DNA of 64,000 nt from CAZAZQ01 sp964489705. Lineage in GTDB: Bacteria > Zixibacteria > MSB-5A5 > GN15 > FEB-12. Positions 1 through 8,566 of this stretch are shown piece after piece. The notes under the pieces are model-generated. The model had not been told where the DNA came from and made no database searches. It was given only the letters and a program-made list of their open reading frames with translations. The stretch covers positions 157,372 to 221,371 of the forward strand of contig CAZAZQ010000002.1 in the NCBI GenBank assembly GCA_964489705.1, in the 5' to 3' direction. Every line of letters begins with the position of its first letter. Within the stretch, counting starts at the first letter, position 1. The position numbers were made by a program, and so were the translations under genes.

Positions 1-2
1 TT

Positions 3-2321
3 TCCATGAACAACCGCTTGTGGGTGGCGACCAACCACGGCTATGGGAGAGAGGCATACTCCGACGGGGTTTCCTATACCGACGACAACGGTTACAACTG
101 GACACAAATTGATTTCAGCCCGGACGGATTGGATATACCGTATATATATGGCGGTTTTCGTACCATTTACGACATCACCGGTTATCACGACGAAAAACGC
201 GGCTTCGACTGGCTCTTTTTCACGGCGTTTGCCGGCGGTTTTCTCGCTTCGCAGGACAACGGCATGAGTTGGCGAAGAATTTTCGCCACTCCCAGCGATT
301 CCACCAACTTCATCTGGTTCTATCGTGATGAGCTTCCCGGCTTGGAGCTGAGATTGACCAACCGATATTTTTCCTGCGCTACCGACACCTCTCATACCGA
401 CTCATTGTTTGTCTGGGCGGGCACGGCAGGCGGTTTGTATCAATATGTGTATGCCGCTCCGTGGGTGAAACCTTCCGTCAAGCACATCACCGCCATCGCT
501 TTTTTTGACACGACCTATATGCCCGATAGCCCGCTCGTTTTTTATGGCGGTGACGGCGGAGTAATGCGAGGAAAGCTCACCGGAGGGCCGTTTATTACCC
601 GCTTCGAGTCGGACGGCTTGCCCGGACCGTATGTCAGCGCCATATGTGATTTCGGTGGAAAAGTATTTGTCGGGACGGTGGCCGGCGATACCGTTACTTC
701 GACCGGTCTGGCTGTTTCCACAGACCGAGGAGATTCTTTTACCCCCATGTCTTCCTTTACGGAAGTTACCGGTGTCGGCAGAGTGATTTCCGATTTTGTC
801 GCTGTGCGCGGACGGCTTTATCTAGCGGCGCAGGAAGCAGGTTTATTTGTTTCGAGTGACACCGGTGCAAACTGGCAGCATATTTTCGTCGATTCCGGCG
901 ATACCAGTTCTCAAAACCGACGGAATGTTGTATATGCCCTCGATGCCGTTGCGGATACCCTTCTGGTCGGTACCGACTCAGGGTTAGTCATATTGTACAT
1001 GGATACCCTGGGGAATATCGACTCCTCGTGGTTTCATGTTTTCCCCGAAACGGAATACAGCTCTACCCGGGTGGTTCGTCTGCGGACGCAGTACTTCTAT
1101 GACTCGACCGGAGCAGCGCTCGATTCAACAGCAATATGGACAATTAACCAGCCTGTCTCTTCTTCCGGAACCCCGGCGATTTTTCGCTCGTACCTTTTCG
1201 GCGGGAATCTTTACTTCACCGCAGGGAAGCAAATCGGAAAAATTATTAACGACATCAACTTCATCGGCGATTCGGTTTTCGTCGTCAGCGATTCCGGCAT
1301 TTACTTTACCGAGTTGTTTGTTGACAACTTGGAACATGACTTCCCAAACCCGTATCATGTCTGGAGCGGCGCGGATAATCTGAACGACGACAAAATCACC
1401 ACGATGGAAGTGCGGGATTCTCTCGTTTTCTTCGGTACTACCAACGGGTTTGCGATTTCGACCGATCGCGGCGAATCCTATCGCATCTTTCGAGTCAACA
1501 CCGATACCTTGGCGGCGGATTTTGTTCTCAACCATTCGTACCTTCAGACCCTGGGCGGCATCAGCGGGAATTTCATCCCCGCTCTGGCAGTGCAGTATAT
1601 TGATGGTGATTACGCCCGCATCTGGGTTTCCGGACGCCCGGCGAGTGAGGTGGGACAGTCCAACGGCATTTCCGTCGGACAATATGTTGCCCGCGGCGCC
1701 TCGGAAATCAAAGACTCGCTGGCGTGGAAGGTGGGGTATCCGAACGGCTTTGCATGGAATTTCGCCTTTAACGGCGACACCGTCTTTGCCGCCACCGATG
1801 TCGGGTTACTGATGAATTACCAAGATGTCGGTGAGACTTGGGACACCGTGGCGTTGACGGATACCCTGGGCAACGAGTTGGTATTGCCCGGCACGCCGGT
1901 GTATGCGGTGGAAGTCAGCGGGAACTCTCTCTGGGTGGGAACAGGGGACAGGACGTTGCGCTTGGATTTGAATTCAATGTACACCGACTTGGTGCTGGCG
2001 GTGGTTGATTCGACCAACGAAGTCTATGCCTTCCCGGTGCCGTTCAGCCATACGAGAGACCTGGGAGTGGATTTCCACTTCTTTGTCGAAAAGGAAGCCT
2101 ACATTACGATAGAAATCTATGACTTTGCTATGAACTTGGTGGCGCGGGTGGTTGACAACCAACTCTTCCCGCCGGGTTTCTATCCGGAGTCGGGCCCGAT
2201 GAGAACTACATGGGACGGACGAAATGAACGAGGGGAGCAAGTTGCTGTCGGGGTCTATTATTTCAAAGTGTCATACTCCACCGGCGAAGTCCGCTGGGGG
2301 AAATTGGCTGTTATACCATAG
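3..2321 (+). CDS. Secreted beta-propeller-like protein with C-terminal FlgD-type Ig domain (5' end outside window)
   Basis: The reading frame is open to the window edge and the first visible Met has neither a ribosome site nor a signal peptide, so the true start lies upstream. The visible ~770 residues contain many BNR/Asp-box-like turns (for example SDTGANW, STDRGES, SQDNGMSW), typical of secreted sialidase-like or photosystem-assembly-type beta-propellers. The last ~90 residues (motifs YAFPVPF, TTWDGRNERGEQVAVGVYYFKV) match the FlgD Ig-like fold used as a C-terminal module on secreted proteins of FCB-group bacteria. It lies 8 bp before a PorV-like gene, which suggests an exported or surface product. 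No catalytic residues are recognisable and the substrate is unknown. Domain assignment fairly sure; role inferred. Confidence 0.8.
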   Translation, partial: SMNNRLWVATNHGYGREAYSDGVSYTDDNGYNWTQIDFSPDGLDIPYIYGGFRTIYDITGYHDEKRGFDWLFFTAFAGGFLASQDNGMSWRRIFATPSDSTNFIWFYRDELPGLELRLTNRYFSCATDTSHTDSLFVWAGTAGGLYQYVYAAPWVKPSVKHITAIAFFDTTYMPDSPLVFYGGDGGVMRGKLTGGPFITRFESDGLPGPYVSAICDFGGKVFVGTVAGDTVTSTGLAVSTDRGDSFTPMSSFTEVTGVGRVISDFVAVRGRLYLAAQEAGLFVSSDTGANWQHIFVDSGDTSSQNRRNVVYALDAVADTLLVGTDSGLVILYMDTLGNIDSSWFHVFPETEYSSTRVVRLRTQYFYDSTGAALDSTAIWTINQPVSSSGTPAIFRSYLFGGNLYFTAGKQIGKIINDINFIGDSVFVVSDSGIYFTELFVDNLEHDFPNPYHVWSGADNLNDDKITTMEVRDSLVFFGTTNGFAISTDRGESYRIFRVNTDTLAADFVLNHSYLQTLGGISGNFIPALAVQYIDGDYARIWVSGRPASEVGQSNGISVGQYVARGASEIKDSLAWKVGYPNGFAWNFAFNGDTVFAATDVGLLMNYQDVGETWDTVALTDTLGNELVLPGTPVYAVEVSGNSLWVGTGDRTLRLDLNSMYTDLVLAVVDSTNEVYAFPVPFSHTRDLGVDFHFFVEKEAYITIEIYDFAMNLVARVVDNQLFPPGFYPESGPMRTTWDGRNERGEQVAVGVYYFKVSYSTGEVRWGKLAVIP

Positions 2322-2329
2322 GGAATGTT

Positions 2330-3319
2330 ATGTGGCGATGCGGAAAAATAATCTTGGTTGTTGTTCTCGGTTTGAGTGCCGCCTCGTTATGGGCGGTTGA
2401 CGGCAATGGCGGGTACGCCGGTTCGTTCTTCCAGGTGCCTATCGGCGCCCGGCCGACGGCGATGGGAGGAGCATATCTGGCGGTGTCGAACGACGGGGCG
2501 GGGATGCTCTTCAACCCTGCCGGTTTGACCAACTTGGAACGCCCCTTGTTCGGCTCTTCGTATCGGTTCCTCGCTCTCGACCGGTCGTTGGGCTACTTGA
2601 CGCTTTTGTTTCCGGCGCGCGGTCACTCCGTTATCGGGGTGAACTGGTTGTATGCCGGTTCGGGAAAAGTACAAGCCCGCGACAGCAACGGCAGAGAACT
2701 CGGCTATGAGCTCGGTTTCAGCAACCACTCTTTCAGTGTCGTTTTCGCCAAGAGATTTGAGAAATACTTTTCCGCCGCTCTCAAGGCAAGTTACCTGCAG
2801 GCGAGCTTTGCGGAGATGCTCTCCTACTCGGTGAGTATCGATATCGGGGTGATGCTCTATATCAGCCAATTTTTCAGTCGAGAAAAACAGTTCTATATGT
2901 CGGTGCAGGATATTCAAGTTGGGCTGGTGGTGAGAAATTTGGCGGCGGAGTACCGGTGGGACAATACGAACTATTTAATCGCTTACGGTGACCCGACTGC
3001 GCTCGGCAGCGTACAGGATGACAAGGTACCGGTAGAAATCGGTATAGGAGGATCGGCGCGTTTTTTAAACGAAAAGCTGCTGGTTGCACTTGACGTGCTG
3101 AAAAATGAAAAGCAAAGTCTCCGTCCTCATATCGGCGCCGAATACTTACTTGATCCTTCTTTTACTTTGCGAGGCGGCTATTCGGATGGCCGGTTTACTG
3201 CCGGTACCGGCTATCTCTTTCACCTTGGTACCCGCATGCTGGCGATTGATTATGCCTTTTCGACCGATCGGGTGGACGAAGGTTCGGAACACATTTTTTC
3301 GATGGATTTCCTCTTTTAA
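2330..3319 (+). CDS. PorV/PorQ family outer-membrane beta-barrel protein
   Basis: 329 residues with an N-terminal signal peptide (about 1-22). It is followed by the family signature GARPTAMGGAYLAVSNDG and then NPAGL near residues 39-66, as in PorV/PorQ/UPF0164 barrels of the FadL fold. The rest is alternating-polarity strands with Gly/aromatic turns, ending in a terminal Phe (FSMDFLF), the usual signal for outer-membrane insertion. In Bacteroidetes, PorV carries type IX secretion substrates at the outer membrane. No other T9SS core gene is visible here, so that role is only suggested. It sits between the FlgD-Ig-tailed secreted protein and a second barrel of the same family, with gaps below 15 bp, so the three are probably one operon. 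Confidence 0.85.
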   Translation: MWRCGKIILVVVLGLSAASLWAVDGNGGYAGSFFQVPIGARPTAMGGAYLAVSNDGAGMLFNPAGLTNLERPLFGSSYRFLALDRSLGYLTLLFPARGHSVIGVNWLYAGSGKVQARDSNGRELGYELGFSNHSFSVVFAKRFEKYFSAALKASYLQASFAEMLSYSVSIDIGVMLYISQFFSREKQFYMSVQDIQVGLVVRNLAAEYRWDNTNYLIAYGDPTALGSVQDDKVPVEIGIGGSARFLNEKLLVALDVLKNEKQSLRPHIGAEYLLDPSFTLRGGYSDGRFTAGTGYLFHLGTRMLAIDYAFSTDRVDEGSEHIFSMDFLF

Positions 3320-3331
3320 GGAATGGACACT

Positions 3332-4234
3332 ATGAAGAAAGCGGTGGTGGCACAACTGATAGGCATCGTGTTTTTCGGATTCACGGCGGGAACGACTTTT
3401 TCATCCGACGGCTTGGCGATGCTGAAAAATGATTTCAGCGCCCGGATTACCGGCATGGGGGAATGTGATATCGGCAGCACCCGCAATCCGAATGTAACCA
3501 TGTATAACCCTGCCGGAGTGGTCTCGATTGAGCAGTTTATGGTTTCGTTCGGTCACACCGTTTTTTGGGAGAATGTCCGTTTTGAAACCGGTTACATGGC
3601 GGCACCGTTGAATTCCCGTTTGTACATCCACAGCGGCTTTCGCTTTGCGGTAGTCGACAATCTCGAAGGGAGGGAGAACCCGACCAGCGAACCGTTCGAA
3701 TTGTTCGATGCCCACGACGTTTCCATGAAAGTCGGCTTGACCTACCGTTTAACCGATAAAGTCGCCGCCGGAATGTCGGCGGGATGGTTCTTGGAAAAAA
3801 TCGAAGCCTGGCGCGGCTCGGCGTTCAACGTCGACTTTGGGGTGTTGGTTCTTCCTACGGAACGGCTTCGCCTCGGCGCCTCGGTAACCAACCTCGGCTC
3901 CAGCTTTTATCTGGAGAAATCAGGGATACGAGGCTCGCGTGACATTTCACTGCCCACCACTTATCGGCTGGGTGGAGCCTACCGGTTCCAACCGTTTCTC
4001 GGAGCGCTGGAACTGGTGGTCCGTGACGACAAAGCTCGGCTGCATATCGGTGCGGAGAAACGGTGGCACCGACAGTTTGCCGTGCGGGGGGGATATATGT
4101 TCAATTACGACACCAAGAGCTTTACGCTGGGGGCGAGTTTCACCAAGCGGAATATCTCCATAGATTACGCTTTTGTGCCTTACTCGGGCAAACTTGGTTC
4201 TTCCCATGTATTTAATATCACTTTTAGTCTTTAA
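3332..4234 (+). CDS. Second PorV/PorQ-like outer-membrane protein
   Basis: About 300 residues, paralogous in architecture to the preceding gene. It has a signal peptide, then ARITGMGECDIGS and YNPAGV in place of the canonical GAR..AMGGA and NPAGL, and a beta-barrel ending in HVFNITFSL. An ATG nine bases upstream (3323) is also in frame, but the AAGGA ribosome site would then touch the start codon. From 3332 the spacing is 9 nt, so that start is preferred. The family signature is weaker than in the neighbour, suggesting a specialised duplicate. Likely the last gene of the three-gene secreted/outer-membrane operon. Function beyond an outer-membrane barrel is not resolved. Confidence 0.8.
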   Translation: MKKAVVAQLIGIVFFGFTAGTTFSSDGLAMLKNDFSARITGMGECDIGSTRNPNVTMYNPAGVVSIEQFMVSFGHTVFWENVRFETGYMAAPLNSRLYIHSGFRFAVVDNLEGRENPTSEPFELFDAHDVSMKVGLTYRLTDKVAAGMSAGWFLEKIEAWRGSAFNVDFGVLVLPTERLRLGASVTNLGSSFYLEKSGIRGSRDISLPTTYRLGGAYRFQPFLGALELVVRDDKARLHIGAEKRWHRQFAVRGGYMFNYDTKSFTLGASFTKRNISIDYAFVPYSGKLGSSHVFNITFSL

Positions 4235-4258
4235 TATATCTATGAAGGAGTTCTGCCT

Positions 4259-5377
4259 ATGCCAAAGTATAAGATAGCATGGCTTCCCGGAGACGGCGTC
4301 GGCAACGACGTGATGGAGGCGGCACGAATTGTCTTGGACAAAATTCAATTCGATGCCGAATATATCCACGGCGACATCGGCTGGGAATTTTGGAGGACCG
4401 AAGCGAACCCGCTGCCTGACCGCACGGTTGAGCTGTTGAAGAATACCGACTGTGCTCTCTTCGGCGCCATCACGTCCAAGCCGAAAGAAGAGGCGGAGCG
4501 GGAGTTGATTCCGGAACTGCAAGGGAAGGGACATGTCTACTCTTCACCCATTGTGCGTCTTCGCCAGGAATTCAATCTCCGCACCAACCTCCGCCCCTGC
4601 AAAGCCTATCCCGGCAATCCGCTCAACTACAAAGACGATATCGATATCGTCGTCTTCCGAGAGAATACCGAGGATTTATACTCCGGCGTAGAGTTTTTCC
4701 CGTTTCCGGACGAAGTGCGTGAAGTCATCAAAAAACACAACAAGAAAATGGCGCGCTTCGACGGTACTCCCGGCGATGAAATCGCCGTTTCATTACGTAT
4801 CAACACCAAGAAAGGCTGTCGGAACATCATTACCGATGCCTTTGAGTATGCCAAGAAGACGGGCCGCCCCACCGTGACGGTGGTGGAAAAGCCGAACGTC
4901 ATTAGAGAAACCTCCGGACTGATGGTTCGCACGGCACGGGAGGTGGCGAAGAATTATCCCGGCATTGAACTGTGGGAGACGAATATTGACGCCATGTGCA
5001 TGTGGCTGCTGAAAAACCCGCATGATTATTCGGTCTTGGTCACTTCCAACATGTTCGGAGACATCATTTCTGATTTGTCCGCGCAGTTGGTCGGCGGATT
5101 GGGATTTGCCGCTTCGGGAAACATCGGCGACAACTACGCCGTCTTCGAACCGACCCACGGTTCCGCTCCCAAGTACGCCGGACAGTACAAAGTCAACCCG
5201 ATGGCGATGCTTATCAGCGTGAAGTTGATGTTCGATTGGTTGAACGAAACCGAGAAAGCACAAGCGCTGGAAAATGCCATTGCGGGAGTTATCAAGGAAG
5301 GAAAGGTTCGTACCTACGATATGGGCGGCAGCAATACCACCCTGGAAGTTGCCGAAGCGGTTGCGGCAAAACTGTAA
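4259..5377 (+). CDS. Isocitrate/isopropylmalate-family NAD(P)-dependent dehydrogenase
   Basis: 372 residues, usual for the beta-hydroxyacid oxidative decarboxylase family (IDH, IPMDH, homoisocitrate DH). Visible motifs are the nucleotide-fold start PGDGVGNDV, the substrate loop SPIVRLRQEFNLRTNLRP, RENTEDLYSGVE, the metal-binding NMFGDIISDL, and the coenzyme loop EPTHGSAPKYAG. RENTEDLYSG favours isocitrate over isopropylmalate. The Lys-Tyr in APKYAG is the NADP-type pair of E. coli IDH, but the position of the downstream NADP-binding Arg is Gly (YDMGG), so coenzyme preference is ambiguous. A strong ribosome site (AAGGAG, 8 nt) precedes the ATG and a clear terminator follows. Probably TCA-cycle isocitrate dehydrogenase; homoisocitrate DH is the main alternative. 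Confidence 0.85.
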   Translation: MPKYKIAWLPGDGVGNDVMEAARIVLDKIQFDAEYIHGDIGWEFWRTEANPLPDRTVELLKNTDCALFGAITSKPKEEAERELIPELQGKGHVYSSPIVRLRQEFNLRTNLRPCKAYPGNPLNYKDDIDIVVFRENTEDLYSGVEFFPFPDEVREVIKKHNKKMARFDGTPGDEIAVSLRINTKKGCRNIITDAFEYAKKTGRPTVTVVEKPNVIRETSGLMVRTAREVAKNYPGIELWETNIDAMCMWLLKNPHDYSVLVTSNMFGDIISDLSAQLVGGLGFAASGNIGDNYAVFEPTHGSAPKYAGQYKVNPMAMLISVKLMFDWLNETEKAQALENAIAGVIKEGKVRTYDMGGSNTTLEVAEAVAAKL

Positions 5378-5413
5378 CCGACGCTTTTCTTCCGACAAAA
5401 AAGACACGAACGG

Positions 5414-5442
5414 CAGGGTGCTTTGCGCACCCTGTTTTTTTT
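5414..5442 (+). terminator. Rho-independent terminator after the dehydrogenase gene
   Basis: An 8-bp perfect stem (CAGGGTGC / GCACCCTG) with a 5-nt loop is followed by a run of eight T. It separates the dehydrogenase from the next gene, which has its own promoter. Confidence 0.9.
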
Positions 5443-5452
5443 CGTCGGTAGG

Positions 5453-5480
5453 TTGTCCTTGTTCGCGAATCACATATATT
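5453..5480 (+). promoter_or_regulatory. Sigma-70-type promoter for the HpaB/AbfD-fold gene
   Basis: TTGTCC and TATATT are separated by 16 nt. The site lies between the upstream terminator and the AAAGGAGG ribosome site of the next gene. Confidence 0.55.
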
Positions 5481-5516
5481 GTCAGGCAAAACGAACAATC
5501 TGCAAAGGAGGAAATC

Positions 5517-6983
5517 ATGGCACTGCGAACGTACGAAGAATATATTGCATCCTTGAAGAAACTGCGCCCCAATATCTACAAATACGATGAGCTCATTGAA
5601 GATGTCACCACCCACCCGACGACTCGACGGACGGTCGAGGGACACGGCTGGACCTTCAAGGCGGCGCATGACGAAAGGTACCGCGACAAAGTGACGACCG
5701 TTTCACATCTGACCGGTGAGCCTATCAGCCGGTACCTTTCCATCATCCGCACTCCCGAAGATATGTACGCCAACAGTGAGATGAAGCGGCTGATGTTTCA
5801 CTTGACCGGCACCTGCACCGGCGGCAGATGTGCGGGGTGGAACGCCCTCAATTCCATGTTCATCACGACGTGGGAAATGGATAGAGATTTGGGCACCGAC
5901 TACCATCAACGCTTCTTGGAGTGGCTCAAAAAAGCGCAAGCGAATGACATCACCATCGCCGGAGCATTGACGGACGCCAAGGGTGACCGTACCAAGCGCC
6001 CTTCCCAGCAAGAAGATAAAGACGTTTATCTCCATCTCGTGGAAAAGCGTGATGACGGCATTGTCGTTCGCGGTGCCAAGCTGATGATATGCGGGGTGGC
6101 GGCATCGAACGAAATTTTCGTCCTGCCGGGCAGCGCCTATCGGGAGGAAGATGCCGACTGTGCGATTGCGTTTGTCATCCCGCGGGACATTGAGGGGTTG
6201 ACCATCGTGGAGACGCGTCATCCCAGCGACACCCGCGATGAGGAGGGAGGGTTCGACAATCCGGTGACCGACGGCGGCATCACCCAAGCTTTCCTCTTTT
6301 TCGAAGATGTCTTTGTTCCGAAGGAACGGGTATTTATGTGCGGCGAATACAATTACTCGTTGACGGCGGTGCAGCATTTTATCATGCCGTATCGCGCCGC
6401 CATCGGCGGATGTGTCGCCGGGCAGGGGGACATCAAAATCGGAGCGGCGATTCTAACCGCCCGCACCAACGGTCTTTCTTCAAAGGTGTTCAGTGATAAG
6501 CTCATTCGGATGCATATCAACAACGAGACTACCTTCGGGATGGGCATCGCCGCCGCGGCACGCGGGAGAAAACATGAATCCGGGGCATGGCTCTGCGATC
6601 CGTTGCTTGCCAACGTCAACAAAGTGCATGTCGCTACTTTGCCGTATGAAACCTCGGTGCTGGCGCAGGATATCACCGGCGGTATCGGCGAAACGGGGTG
6701 TATGCCTTCGTACAAAGATTTCCAATCGAAAAGGTACGGGCACTTGATTCGCAAGTACATGAAAGCCAAACATTCGGCGGAATCCCGAACCCGCGCCGCC
6801 CGTCTGGTGGAGTGGACGACCATCGGGGGAGGGGTGCCGGGATGTATGCACGGCGGCGGTTCGCCGGATGCGGCGAAGCTGGTCATTCGGTCGGCGGCAA
6901 ATCTTGAGGAAAAGGTGGAAATCGCCCGCCGTTTGGCGCATATTGAAGAGGAAATACCGGATCCGGGGAAAAAGAAGCCATAA
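5517..6983 (+). CDS. Divergent 4-hydroxybutyryl-CoA dehydratase / 4-hydroxyphenylacetate hydroxylase fold protein
   Basis: 488 residues from an ATG 8 nt after AAAGGAGG; the open frame extends further upstream but has no other ribosome site. Fold signatures of AbfD/HpaB are clear: TDAKGDR, GIVVRGAK, FFEDVFVPKERVF, LPYETSVLAQDITGG and MHGGGSP. In clostridial AbfD a [4Fe-4S] cluster is held by C99, C103, H292 and C299. Here there are C100 and C105 (one residue longer spacing), C299 is kept, and position 292 is Tyr. The AbfD acid/base residues E257, Y296, K300 and E455 correspond to Gln, Ile, Val and Cys. It is therefore unlikely to be a standard 4-hydroxybutyryl-CoA dehydratase. A flavoprotein acting on an acyl-CoA or phenolic substrate is possible; the substrate is unknown. 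It stands alone with its own promoter. Confidence 0.8.
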   Translation: MALRTYEEYIASLKKLRPNIYKYDELIEDVTTHPTTRRTVEGHGWTFKAAHDERYRDKVTTVSHLTGEPISRYLSIIRTPEDMYANSEMKRLMFHLTGTCTGGRCAGWNALNSMFITTWEMDRDLGTDYHQRFLEWLKKAQANDITIAGALTDAKGDRTKRPSQQEDKDVYLHLVEKRDDGIVVRGAKLMICGVAASNEIFVLPGSAYREEDADCAIAFVIPRDIEGLTIVETRHPSDTRDEEGGFDNPVTDGGITQAFLFFEDVFVPKERVFMCGEYNYSLTAVQHFIMPYRAAIGGCVAGQGDIKIGAAILTARTNGLSSKVFSDKLIRMHINNETTFGMGIAAAARGRKHESGAWLCDPLLANVNKVHVATLPYETSVLAQDITGGIGETGCMPSYKDFQSKRYGHLIRKYMKAKHSAESRTRAARLVEWTTIGGGVPGCMHGGGSPDAAKLVIRSAANLEEKVEIARRLAHIEEEIPDPGKKKP

Positions 6984-6988
6984 AAAAT

Positions 6989-7061
6989 TGACCCCAACGG
7001 GAGTCGAACCCGTGTTTTCGCCGTGAAAGGGCGATGTCCTAGGCCACTAGACGATGGGGTC
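6989..7061 (-). tRNA. tRNA-Glu (anticodon TTC)
   Basis: Full cloverleaf on the minus strand: acceptor GACCCCA pairs with TGGGGTC, the anticodon loop is CTTTCAC, the T-loop is GTTCGACTC, and the discriminator is A. The CCA tail is not encoded. The gene is followed on its strand by a run of T that can end transcription. Confidence 0.95.
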
Positions 7062-7084
7062 GTCAGTGAAAAGGTCAGCGCCCT

Positions 7085-7112
7085 ATGATACGTTTTTTTT
7101 CATCCCTGTCAA
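7085..7112 (-). promoter_or_regulatory. Promoter of tRNA-Glu
   Basis: TTGACA and TATCAT on the minus strand, 16 nt apart, place the start of transcription about 17 nt before the tRNA. The -35 box is a perfect consensus match. Confidence 0.75.
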
Positions 7113-7199
7113 GAAAATAGGTGGAAAATCGACAGAATAATTGGCGGACGGCGATTTTTTTCTTTCCTGAGGGCTGACTACCGTGGTGAAGAGTTAAGT

Positions 7200-7228
7200 T
7201 TGACTCCGGTTTTACTTCTGACGATACT
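7200..7228 (+). promoter_or_regulatory. Promoter of the histidine kinase gene, abutting its start codon
   Basis: TTGACT and GATACT are separated by 17 nt. The -10 box ends only 6 nt before the ATG, so transcription would begin at or next to the start codon. No ribosome site is visible. Confidence 0.55.
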
Positions 7229-7234
7229 AAGAGT

Positions 7235-8563
7235 ATGTTTTCGGGAACGAGAAAAGTATTTCTGGTAGCAATCTTTACCCTTCTCATCATTGTGCTGGTC
7301 AATTTGGCATGGTGGTTTTTTTACCGCCATACCGAACAGATGCTCGATTACCAACTGAGCCGCCGCTTGATGACCATTGCCAACGCCGCTACCGTTGCTT
7401 TACCGACCGAAATGGTGGAAAACCTTCTCTTGGGGGATTTGAATGCCTATGCGGAAGTCTCCCGCATTTTGGAAGGCATACGAGTTTCCGACTCGCTTTC
7501 GGAACTGTTCATTCTCGACGAAAACTACTCGTACCTCGTAACCACTTCTCTTGACGCCGACTCGACCTACTTTCTTTCGGCACTCAACGGCAGCTACATT
7601 GACTCTCTTTTCTTCGGTTTCAGCCACCGCGCCATCGCCACGCCGTCCTACAAAACCGCCTCCGTTTACTTGAAATCCGCCTTTGCGCCTCTTTACGATT
7701 CGAACGGCTTTCTTATCGCCGTTTTGGGGGTGGAAGCCAATGTCGATTACTTCGACGACTTGGCGGTTCTCCGGCGCAATCTCTACTATTCCAGCAGCCT
7801 CTCCATCGCTGGGGGGTTGCTTTTCGGCTTTTTGTTCCTGTTGTATCAGCGCAAAGTCAACCAGGCGGAACGGCAGTTGTTCGTGAATGAAACCCATTCT
7901 TACTTGGGAAGAATGGTTGCCGTGGTTTCCCACGAGATAAAGAACCCCTTGATGATAATCCGAGCCTCCGCCGAGCGCTTGCAGAAGAAAAATCCAAGCA
8001 ACGAAAGTGCTTTCATTCTGGATGAGATTGACCGGCTCAACAGTATCGTCACCGGCTATCTCGACTTTGCCAAGGCGGGTGGATCGGTTCTGTCAGGGGA
8101 TAAACCGGAGTTGATTCGCTTTCCGGAACTGGTTGCCAACTTACGACATCATTTTCAGAAGAATTACCCCGGTAAGGAAATCGAGTGGCTCGGCGAAGTC
8201 TCTCCGCCTGAGATAACGTTCACTGGCTACGTCCGCTCTTTACGGCAGGTACTGCTGAATTTATTGTTGAACGGTGCGGAAGCCTGCTTGGCGGCGGGGA
8301 AGCCGATAGCGGTGGGCATCACGGCGGTCGATAAGGGAAAGCATGTCGAACTTAAAGTAATTGATTATGGTTCAGGGATTAAGAAGAAGGAACTCAAGCA
8401 GATATTTACCCCCTTCTTTACGACAAAACAGCACGGCTCGGGATTGGGGTTGTACCTGAGCAAAAAAATCATTACCGCTATGGGAGGAGAAATGTCCATA
8501 TTTTCCCGAGCCGGTCAAGAGACGGAAGTTGTTATCACTTTACCGAAAGAGCCGAAAGGGTAG
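7235..8563 (+). CDS. Membrane sensor histidine kinase
   Basis: 442 residues. Two transmembrane segments (about 8-30 and 187-205) flank a ~155-residue extracytoplasmic sensor region of PAS/dCache-like size. The cytoplasmic part has a HisKA domain with phospho-acceptor His233 (VSHEIKNPL) and a HATPase domain (N-box NLLLNGAEA at 342, G1 DYGSGIK near 377, F-box FTPFFTT, G2 GSGLGLYLSK). The next gene, 3 bp downstream, is an NtrC-type regulator, so this kinase almost certainly phosphorylates it, as in AtoS/ZraS/NtrB-type systems. There is no HAMP domain and the signal is unknown. The start has no Shine-Dalgarno, in line with the promoter position. Confidence 0.92.
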   Translation: MFSGTRKVFLVAIFTLLIIVLVNLAWWFFYRHTEQMLDYQLSRRLMTIANAATVALPTEMVENLLLGDLNAYAEVSRILEGIRVSDSLSELFILDENYSYLVTTSLDADSTYFLSALNGSYIDSLFFGFSHRAIATPSYKTASVYLKSAFAPLYDSNGFLIAVLGVEANVDYFDDLAVLRRNLYYSSSLSIAGGLLFGFLFLLYQRKVNQAERQLFVNETHSYLGRMVAVVSHEIKNPLMIIRASAERLQKKNPSNESAFILDEIDRLNSIVTGYLDFAKAGGSVLSGDKPELIRFPELVANLRHHFQKNYPGKEIEWLGEVSPPEITFTGYVRSLRQVLLNLLLNGAEACLAAGKPIAVGITAVDKGKHVELKVIDYGSGIKKKELKQIFTPFFTTKQHGSGLGLYLSKKIITAMGGEMSIFSRAGQETEVVITLPKEPKG

Positions 8564-8566
8564 GCT

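Noticed and set aside
5274..5516. 81-codon N-terminal extension of the HpaB/AbfD-fold protein
   Set aside because: It crosses the dehydrogenase 3' end and a strong terminator; the ATG at 5517 has AAAGGAGG.
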